10,046 nt of DNA from Betaproteobacteria bacterium. GTDB lineage: Bacteria > Pseudomonadota > Gammaproteobacteria > Burkholderiales > Burkholderiaceae_C. A program made the position numbers and the translations under genes. The notes beneath the pieces are model-generated. The model saw nothing but the letters and a program-made list of their open reading frames with translations. It made no database searches and had not been told where the DNA came from. Positions 1 to 5,159 of this stretch are shown in pieces. The stretch spans positions 1 to 10,046 of the forward strand of contig RFWA01000067.1 in the NCBI GenBank assembly GCA_009922295.1. The letters are read 5' to 3'. The stretch's first letter is position 1. Every line of letters begins with the position of its first letter.

Positions 1-1
1 A

Positions 2-1252
2 GAGCGCAGCATCATCCTGCGCAAGTGGTTTGACCTGCTGATGGCCAACCAAGACGACCTGGGCCGCATTATGACCGCCGAGCAGGGCAAGCCCTTTGCT
101 GAGGCCAAGGGCGAAGTGGCCTACGGCGCCAGCTTTGTCGAGTGGTTTGCCGAGGAAGCCAAGCGCATCAACGGCGAAACCCTGCCGCAGTTTGACAACA
201 ACCGCCGCCTGATCATTCTGAAGGAGCCGATTGGCGTGTGCGCCGCCATCACGCCTTGGAACTTTCCGCTGGCCATGATCACCCGCAAGGTGGCGCCAGC
301 CCTGGCCGCTGGCTGCCCGGTCATCATCAAACCGGCAGAGCTGACCCCGCTGACCGCGCTGGCCGCCGCCGAGCTGGCGATGCGCGCCGGCATTCCGGCC
401 GGTGTGCTGAACATGATCACCGCCGACTCGGCCAACTCGATCGCCGTGGGAAAAGTGCTGTGCGCCAGCGACGTGGTGCGCCACATCAGCTTCACCGGCA
501 GCACCGAGGTCGGCCGCATCCTGATGGCGCAGAGCGCGCCCACCGTGAAGAAACTGTCGCTGGAACTGGGCGGCAACGCGCCCTTTATTGTGTTTGACGA
601 CGCCGACATCGACTCGGCGGTCGAAGGCGCCATGCTCAGCAAGTACCGCAACGCCGGACAGACTTGCGTCTGCGCTAACCGCTTTTATGTGCAGGAAGGC
701 GTGTACGACCAGTTTTTGGCCAAGTTCTCGGCCAAGGTTAAAGCGCTGAAGGTCGGCAACGGCTTTGAGGATGGCGTGATGCAGGGCCCGCTGATCGAAG
801 ACGCGGCGGTCGAAAAAGTCAGCCGCCATGTGGCCGACGCGCTGGCCAAGGGTGGCCGGGTGACGGTGGGCGGCAGCAAAATGGCCGGCCAGTTCTTTGA
901 GCCAACGGTGATCGCCGAGGCCAGCGCCGACATGCTGTGCGCCAAAGAAGAAACCTTTGGCCCCTTTGCCCCGGTGTTCAGGTTCAAGACCGAGCAAGAG
1001 GCGATCGACGCCGCCAACGCCACCGAATTCGGCTTGGCCAGCTACTTCTACAGCCGCGACGTGGGCCGCATCTTTCGCGTGAGCGAGGCGCTGGAGTACG
1101 GCATGGTCGGCATCAACGTCGGTATCCTGGCCACCGAGCACGTGCCCTTTGGCGGCGTCAAACAATCCGGCCTGGGCCGCGAGGGCTCGCACCACGGCAT
1201 CGACGACTATGTCGAGATCAAGTACCTGTGCATCGGGGATGTGCTGAAGTAA
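2..1252 (+). CDS. gabD: Succinate-semialdehyde dehydrogenase (GabD), 5'-truncated by window edge
   Basis: Aldehyde dehydrogenase superfamily enzyme, by family oxidising succinate semialdehyde to succinate with NAD(P)+, the last step of 4-aminobutyrate degradation in the cytoplasm. The frame is open from base 2 and the first visible residues (ERSIILRKWFDLLMANQDDL) align with the N-terminal region of GabD, so the real start lies to the left; about 65 residues are probably missing. The ATG at 41 is internal. Counting from that ATG, the visible motifs are TPWNFP with the oxyanion Asn74, the cofactor-binding Lys97 in KPAE, GSTEVG (153-158), the general base Glu175 in LELGG, and the catalytic Cys209 in GQTCVC. 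The C-terminal PFGGVKQSGLGREG segment is also typical. All catalytic residues are present and the gene ends normally at TAA 1250-1252. No gab cluster partner is visible downstream. Assignment to SSADH rather than another ALDH subfamily rests on overall similarity to GabD. Confidence 0.93.
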   Translation, partial: ERSIILRKWFDLLMANQDDLGRIMTAEQGKPFAEAKGEVAYGASFVEWFAEEAKRINGETLPQFDNNRRLIILKEPIGVCAAITPWNFPLAMITRKVAPALAAGCPVIIKPAELTPLTALAAAELAMRAGIPAGVLNMITADSANSIAVGKVLCASDVVRHISFTGSTEVGRILMAQSAPTVKKLSLELGGNAPFIVFDDADIDSAVEGAMLSKYRNAGQTCVCANRFYVQEGVYDQFLAKFSAKVKALKVGNGFEDGVMQGPLIEDAAVEKVSRHVADALAKGGRVTVGGSKMAGQFFEPTVIAEASADMLCAKEETFGPFAPVFRFKTEQEAIDAANATEFGLASYFYSRDVGRIFRVSEALEYGMVGINVGILATEHVPFGGVKQSGLGREGSHHGIDDYVEIKYLCIGDVLK

Positions 1253-1319
1253 GACGTTTCATGAGCGGGGACGCCACCCGTCAAAGACGAGGCTAGCGGA
1301 AACATCATATTTCGCCAAA

Positions 1320-1340
1320 CGTATTGACAAAGACAATACG
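1320..1340. promoter_or_regulatory. Perfect inverted repeat, candidate operator of the brnTA operon
   Basis: CGTATTG (1320-1326) and CAATACG (1334-1340) form a perfect 7-bp inverted repeat separated by 7 bp. The left arm and spacer overlap the -35 hexamer at 1324-1329. Ribbon-helix-helix antitoxins bind such repeats, and BrnA is known to repress its own operon, so this is the obvious autoregulatory operator. The repeat is seen directly; its role is inferred. Confidence 0.6.
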
Positions 1341-1351
1341 AAAATTAGAAT
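1324..1351 (+). promoter_or_regulatory. Sigma70-type promoter of the toxin-antitoxin operon
   Basis: TTGACA (1324-1329, 6/6 match to the -35 consensus) and TAGAAT (1346-1351, 5/6 match to the -10 consensus) are 16 bp apart. The expected transcription start, about 7 bp after the -10 box, is near 1358, which is the A of the toxin ATG. The toxin message may therefore be leaderless or almost so. Confidence 0.65.
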
Positions 1352-1357
1352 GCTTAG

Positions 1358-1657
1358 ATGGATGTCACACATCACCTCAATGGCACCGACTTTGTGTGGA
1401 ATGACCGTAAAGCAGCGAGCAACCCAGGCAAACACGATGGCGTGACGTTTGTGGAGGCTGCCACAGTATTTTTTGATCCGTTTTTTCGGCTTTTGGATGC
1501 TGGGCGCAACGATGAAGCCCGGGATGCCATCATCGGCTTTGATGCTTCAGGCCGACTGCTATTTGTGGTTCATATCCAGATTGAGGACTCATTCATACGC
1601 ATTATTTCGGCTCGCAAGGCCAGTCACAGCGAAAGGCACGACCATGAGCATTTCTGA
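1358..1657 (+). CDS. brnT: BrnT family type II toxin (DUF497)
   Basis: A 99-residue protein matching the BrnT/DUF497 family in length and pattern. It has an N-terminal FVWNDRKAASNPGKHDGVTF block, then EAATVFFDP, a central RDAIIGFDASGRLLFVV strand pair, and the C-terminal FIRIISARKASHSERHDHE block with the R-I-I-S-A-R signature. BrnT toxins have a RelE-like fold and act as ribonucleases that stop translation. Toxin first, antitoxin second and a short overlap are typical of brnTA. The start at 1358 fits family length, but no Shine-Dalgarno sequence precedes it; the promoter position suggests translation from a leaderless transcript. The reading frame is intact with no visible damage. Family assignment is by recognition of the conserved blocks; activity is inferred. 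Confidence 0.88.
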   Translation: MDVTHHLNGTDFVWNDRKAASNPGKHDGVTFVEAATVFFDPFFRLLDAGRNDEARDAIIGFDASGRLLFVVHIQIEDSFIRIISARKASHSERHDHEHF

Positions 1658-1931
1658 GACTCTCAAGACGAGGCTGAAAAAGGACAGGCCCATGACATCG
1701 ATCACTCTGCGAATTCCGGTCGATGTTGTGGAATCAATGAAAAACATTGCGCCCAAACGGGGCTTTGCCGGTTACCAGTCCTTGCTCAAGGCCTATCTGA
1801 GCGAAGGGCTGCGCGCCGATGAGCAGCAATTTGCTTTCAGTGCCCAAGCTCGACTGCTTGAATCACTCAGAAAACATGGGGTCGCACAATCTGTAATCGA
1901 TGAAGCCACGCGGGATTTGGAAGTCACATGA
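1644..1931 (+). CDS. brnA: BrnA/CopG-like ribbon-helix-helix antitoxin
   Basis: A 95-residue partner of the preceding toxin, overlapping its last 14 bases. Residues about 18-57 (SITLRIPVDVVESMKNIAP, then GYQSLLKAYLSEGLR) form a ribbon-helix-helix fold: a short basic strand followed by two helices with the GYQ..L.AYL signature of BrnA and related CopG antitoxins. The rest (58-95) is a helical tail that would bind and neutralise the toxin. The start at 1644 is preceded by AAAGG (1632-1636) with 7-nt spacing. A second in-frame ATG at 1692 also has a good ribosome site (AAGGA, 1680-1684, 7-nt spacing) and would give a 79-residue form starting just before the DNA-binding strand. I prefer 1644 because the KKDRPM segment just before the RHH looks familiar from homologues. 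The N-terminal RHH architecture is a little different from classical BrnA, so a generic CopG label is also fair. Confidence 0.82.
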   Translation: MSISETLKTRLKKDRPMTSITLRIPVDVVESMKNIAPKRGFAGYQSLLKAYLSEGLRADEQQFAFSAQARLLESLRKHGVAQSVIDEATRDLEVT

Positions 1932-1956
1932 GACACACACCGTCACCGCGCCACTG

Positions 1957-3201
1957 TCACTCCGCCACCGTCGCTGGCAATGCCGGCGGCCGGGCCAACA
2001 GGAAGAGCACTGAGCCACAGGCCGCTGCCATCGCCAGCACGGTAAAGCCAGATCGGTAATTGCCGGTCAGGTCGGCCAGTATGCCGGCGACCATAGGCCC
2101 GCCCATCTGTCCCAGCGCCGTGACTGCCGCTGACAGACCCAGGATGATGCCAATGGCGTTGCGGCCGAAGTAGTCGGCACGAATGGCCTGCATGAAAGGC
2201 CCACGCAGGCCCCAGGCCGTACCGTGCAAGAGCGCAAAGGCGGCGACTTCAAGCGGGCTTGAGGCATAGGCCAGCAGCAGCAGCCCCGCAGCGTGGCCCA
2301 GCATGCACAGCGCTGCCACATAACGCTTTTCATACTTGTCGCCGAGCAGCAAGCCCAGGCCAACCCCGGCCAACTGGCCCACCGTCATCAGCATGATGGC
2401 CAGCGCCGCCTGCGGCACCGTATAGCCCAGGCCCTCTTTCATGTGGGTGATGCCATGCACATTAACAGCTGTGACCACCAGCAAGGCCATGGCATGGCCC
2501 ACCGCCAGCAACCAGAAGGCCCGGGTACGCAGTGCCTGGCTGGCTGTAAATTCGGGCCGTATTGAGCCACCATCAAGCGACTCGCCCGCACTGACGGCAG
2601 GTGCTGGCGGCAGGCCGTCGACGGTTTCGCCGTGGTCTTGTGGCCGACGTCGAATGACCGACGCCAGCGGCAGCCCTACCAGTAAAGCGATCACGCCTGA
2701 TCCCATGGCCGTGTTTCGCCAGCCGAAATGGTGCATGGACCAAGCCACCAGCGGCACCAGCAGGCCCCCAAGGGCCAACCCCAGGCTGACCAGAGACAGG
2801 GCCCGGGCGCGGTAGCGCTCAAACCACTGGATCAGCGCGACCGTCAGCGGGAAATAGCCGCCCAAACTGGCACCAATGGCCAGCAACACGGCACACACGT
2901 AAAAACCGCCTAGCGAATCGATCTGGCTCAGCCCGATGAAACCCATCGCAAAGATGCCAATGCCCAACCGGATCATGCCTTGCGGCCCGAACCGGTCCAA
3001 CAAGTAACCCAGCACGGGGCCCATGATGGCCGACTCAACCGACTGCAAAGCAGCCGCCCCCGACAAGGCCGTCTTGCTCCAGCCTCTCTCGTCAGACAGC
3101 ACAGCCACGTAAGCCCCAAAGGATTGGTTCAACAGGGCCGCCAGCATCAGCTGAATGCCACAAGCGGCGCCGGCCATGCGCCAGCCGTAGAAGATTTTCA
3201 A
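1957..3201 (-). CDS. Major facilitator superfamily transporter (OFA/monocarboxylate-like), TTG start
   Basis: A 414-residue inner-membrane MFS carrier with about 12 hydrophobic segments in two halves joined by a hydrophilic loop (about 184-225). The N-terminal FYGWRMAGAACG is typical of the oxalate/formate-antiporter-like and monocarboxylate-transporter-like MFS branch. The loop between TM2 and TM3 carries a motif A (GYLLDRFGPQG, 65-75), with a related RADYFGRNAIG element in the second half (341-351). The start is TTG at 3199-3201. An in-frame TAG lies two codons upstream, GGAG lies 10 nt upstream, and the next ATG (3175-3177) would cut off the conserved FYGW start and has no ribosome site. 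It lies 62 bp downstream of the small lipoprotein gene with no clear terminator between, so co-transcription is possible. It converges with brnA, 25 bp away. The substrate cannot be told from sequence; an organic acid is the family-based guess. Confidence 0.88.
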   Translation of the reverse strand: MKIFYGWRMAGAACGIQLMLAALLNQSFGAYVAVLSDERGWSKTALSGAAALQSVESAIMGPVLGYLLDRFGPQGMIRLGIGIFAMGFIGLSQIDSLGGFYVCAVLLAIGASLGGYFPLTVALIQWFERYRARALSLVSLGLALGGLLVPLVAWSMHHFGWRNTAMGSGVIALLVGLPLASVIRRRPQDHGETVDGLPPAPAVSAGESLDGGSIRPEFTASQALRTRAFWLLAVGHAMALLVVTAVNVHGITHMKEGLGYTVPQAALAIMLMTVGQLAGVGLGLLLGDKYEKRYVAALCMLGHAAGLLLLAYASSPLEVAAFALLHGTAWGLRGPFMQAIRADYFGRNAIGIILGLSAAVTALGQMGGPMVAGILADLTGNYRSGFTVLAMAAACGSVLFLLARPPALPATVAE

Positions 3202-3263
3202 ACGCTAGTTACTCCGCAGCGCAGCCACAAGCCAAGTCGCCAGCACCAGCGCCAAGCACCTGC

Positions 3264-3446
3264 TTATTTGAAAATTTTGCTGAAAAACGCCTGTACGCTG
3301 TCGTAGATCGAGCGGCCAGTGTCTTGAACGGCGTCCACCACCGTCGACCCAGAAGACGCCGGTTTTTGCCCGCCGCCTTGGGTGGCTGCACAAGCTGTAA
3401 GCAAAACAAGCAGCAGGACCGTGAGGGTAATTTTGAATCTGTTCAT
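3264..3446 (-). CDS. Small predicted lipoprotein, unknown function
   Basis: A 60-residue protein starting at ATG 3444-3446, preceded by an AGAGAAG ribosome-site-like stretch. It has a short basic start (MNRFK), a hydrophobic core (about 6-16) and a lipobox LTAC with lipidation Cys19. The mature part is only about 42 residues: a Gly/Ser-rich linker, then an amphipathic stretch (STVVDAVQDTG, then YDSVQAFFSKIFK) that could lie against a membrane. No function is recognised. An upstream in-frame extension to 3488 is open but would bury the signal peptide, so it was not used. It sits directly upstream of the MFS gene on the same strand. Confidence 0.68.
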   Translation of the reverse strand: MNRFKITLTVLLLVLLTACAATQGGGQKPASSGSTVVDAVQDTGRSIYDSVQAFFSKIFK

Positions 3447-3459
3447 GTCTTCTCTTTTG

Positions 3460-3488
3460 ATTAAAAACCAGTTAGGCCAAGCTGGCAA
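3460..3488 (-). promoter_or_regulatory. Candidate sigma70 promoter for the small lipoprotein gene
   Basis: On the minus strand, TTGCCA (3488-3483, 5/6 to the -35 consensus) and TTTAAT (3465-3460, 5/6 to the -10 consensus) are separated by exactly 17 bp. The predicted transcription start would be near 3453, leaving only about 7 nt before the ATG at 3446, which clips the ribosome site. The match is good but the very short leader lowers confidence. Confidence 0.35.
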
Positions 3489-3729
3489 TCGAATGACTCA
3501 AAGCTGAGGCATCCGGCATCTTCTGCTCCGCGCAGCACAACATCTTAACCTCCTGGTCGACGGCATGATTTGGGCACGGGAAGCCAAATAAAAGGCTAGC
3601 CGGCTCGAATACGTCCTGGTTGAGCCGTTTGATGCACGAGCCGACACAGCCGATGGCCTGATCCAAGATGCGCTGAACAAACTGATCGCGTCTCATACAG
3701 TCGCTTTGGGCGTCACGCTGAACATCCAC
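3472..3729 (-). CDS. Doubtful cysteine-rich small ORF
   Basis: An open frame of up to 85 residues from GTG 3727-3729, or 74 residues from ATG 3694-3696, ending 25 bp before the lipoprotein start. It is not recognised as any family. It has six Cys residues (11, 28, 32, 52, 65, 66 counted from the GTG), including CVGSC and a CC pair, and no signal peptide or membrane segment. Neither start has a convincing ribosome site. The complementary strand also has a long open stretch in the mirrored frame, so the openness could be a composition effect. Codon choice is not obviously unlike the neighbours. It may be a real small cytoplasmic protein, a decayed gene or chance; without it, the 376 bases from 3447 to 3822 would contain only the candidate lipoprotein promoter. 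Confidence 0.3.
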   Translation of the reverse strand: MDVQRDAQSDCMRRDQFVQRILDQAIGCVGSCIKRLNQDVFEPASLLFGFPCPNHAVDQEVKMLCCAEQKMPDASALSHSIASLA

Positions 3730-3822
3730 AATAACGCAGACTTCGCGACCTAAGCCGTGCTGAAAGTGAACAAATGGGTGATCTGCGCGGCATAGACTTT
3801 TCCGTTGTTTTCGACCGAACTC

Positions 3823-5055
3823 TCAAAGCACAGTGATCAGTTGCAGCGCAACCCGCAGGCTGGCCTCGTACATCAGATCGAGCTGCGCACGCGCCGCTGG
3901 GCCGCTTGGTGCGGGCGGGGCCATGGGCTGACCCAGCACCTTTTGCAAGTCTTCCGTGCTGACCAGCATTGTGGGCGCTCGGGCGTTGCCTGGAACCGCC
4001 AAGCCCAGTAAGCGCCCGGCGGCATCAAACACTGGGCCGCCGCCACTGTTGTCCTTTAACTCCAGACCCAAAGCCAGTTGACGGCTGTTGCCCACTGGCA
4101 CACCCAGAAAGCCGATATTGAGCATCGGCCAGCTCGCAACTGCGGTGGGGTTAGTCATATATTCAATCGCATAACCGGCACTACCGGGAAACACCGGGCC
4201 ATTGTGCGAAAGCAAGCCTTCGGCGACTGGCAGCGAACGGCTCAAAGTCAGCACGGCAATGCCAAGGGCCGCATGGCGCTGTTTAATGCGCGCTTTGCTG
4301 AGCTGGCCCATGCCGTTGCGCACCCAAACTTTGTCTGACGTGGGTAGCAGTGCCAACGGCACCAGGGCTTCTTTGCCGTCTGCCAGCAGCACGGCGCTGC
4401 CCACCACGCGGGCTTTTGCCGGCAAGTCGACCTTGTCGCCGTAGGGGGCCAGACGGGTTGGCGGCGCCAGCAAAGCCTCCTCGGCAAGCGGCTTGCCGCT
4501 TTGCAGTTGCTTGGCCACCGTCTGCATGAAGCCACTATTGGGCTGTCGCGCAAGGGCCTCACTAGTCAGGCGTTGCGCTACTACGGTTTGCCCGCCCATT
4601 TGCAGCAGCCAAGCGTACAGGGCCGAGCCACCAATGACATCCAGATGCACCCCGGCGGTGTGGGCACCAAACGCCAACGCCCGCCGATAGGCACCGCCCT
4701 GCATGTAGGTCCGCACCAAGCCAATTTCGGTGTCGGCGGCGTGCAGCATATTGGAAGCGCGATCAAACAGCAGTTCCGCCTTGTCCACTTCCATGCGCGA
4801 TAGGGCACTTTCCGCTTCAGTTAGCAGTTCGGCACGGGCTGCGGTTTTTTCTGCGTCCCATGACTTGCGCGTCTGGTAAACCCCGATTGCCGCTGCTGAA
4901 CCGGATGCCGGTGGCACCGCAGCCCCGCTTGCCTGTGCCCGCTCCAGGATCTGCCGCAACTTGGCATCACTGTCAGCACTTTGGCCACAAGCCAATGAAG
5001 CAAATGTGCCCGCTCCAATTAGTAGGGTCGTGCGCAAGAAGCTAGCTAAGTACAT
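3823..5055 (-). CDS. Secreted protein with helical-repeat region and degenerate trypsin-like (HtrA-fold) domain
   Basis: A 410-residue protein from ATG 5053-5055. Residues 1-25 are a hydrophobic signal-like segment ending in SLACGQS, so it is probably exported; this does not fit a lipobox well. Residues about 65-190 are helical with TPR-like character (AELLFDRASNMLHAAD, GAYRRALAFGAHTAG). Residues about 215-375 resemble a trypsin/HtrA-type domain: GSAVLLADG for the first strand, LGIAVLTL where active enzymes have D-[IL]-A-[VL]-L-K, and KDNSGGGPVFDAAGRLLGLAV for the nucleophile loop with Ser337. The usual His motif (TNAHV-like) is replaced by LVPLALLP, and the Asp position is Gly265. It therefore looks like a pseudoprotease that kept the Ser but lost His and Asp. 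The frame extends to a TTG at 5127, but that start lies in a strong hairpin that probably terminates the upstream gene. The chosen ATG has a poor ribosome site. Function unknown; a binding or scaffold role is inferred. Confidence 0.72.
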   Translation of the reverse strand: MYLASFLRTTLLIGAGTFASLACGQSADSDAKLRQILERAQASGAAVPPASGSAAAIGVYQTRKSWDAEKTAARAELLTEAESALSRMEVDKAELLFDRASNMLHAADTEIGLVRTYMQGGAYRRALAFGAHTAGVHLDVIGGSALYAWLLQMGGQTVVAQRLTSEALARQPNSGFMQTVAKQLQSGKPLAEEALLAPPTRLAPYGDKVDLPAKARVVGSAVLLADGKEALVPLALLPTSDKVWVRNGMGQLSKARIKQRHAALGIAVLTLSRSLPVAEGLLSHNGPVFPGSAGYAIEYMTNPTAVASWPMLNIGFLGVPVGNSRQLALGLELKDNSGGGPVFDAAGRLLGLAVPGNARAPTMLVSTEDLQKVLGQPMAPPAPSGPAARAQLDLMYEASLRVALQLITVL

Positions 5056-5087
5056 AAGAAGAAATGAAAAAATGCTTCCCAAAACAG

Positions 5088-5119
5088 AAATGCACCTGCC
5101 CCAATGAACAGGTGCATTT
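5088..5119 (-). terminator. Hairpin with perfect 11-bp stem, terminator candidate
   Basis: AAATGCACCTG (5088-5098) pairs perfectly with CAGGTGCATTT (5109-5119) around a 10-nt loop. On the minus strand it lies about 40 bp after the nucleotidase stop. Its right arm ends in ATTT and is followed by CTGTTTT, giving a modest U-rich tail, with an A/T-rich run before the stem. It most likely ends the 5'-nucleotidase transcript. No plus-strand gene is close enough to need it. Confidence 0.7.
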
Positions 5120-5159
5120 GCACTCAAAAAACTTAAAGAGTGCGATCCAATGGGAATTC

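Noticed and set aside
121..651. Minus-strand frame of 176 codons
   Set aside because: Antisense to gabD, which carries all its catalytic motifs on the plus strand.
1253..1319. Terminator after gabD
   Set aside because: Only a 4-bp GACG/CGTC pairing and no T-run were seen.
3589..3753. Plus-strand open stretch (…VLVEPFDARADTADGLIQDAL…) mirrored to the cysteine-rich minus frame
   Set aside because: No start codon with a ribosome site, a TAA immediately before it, and no recognised family; it may be the codon mirror of the minus frame, though it also lowers confidence in that frame.
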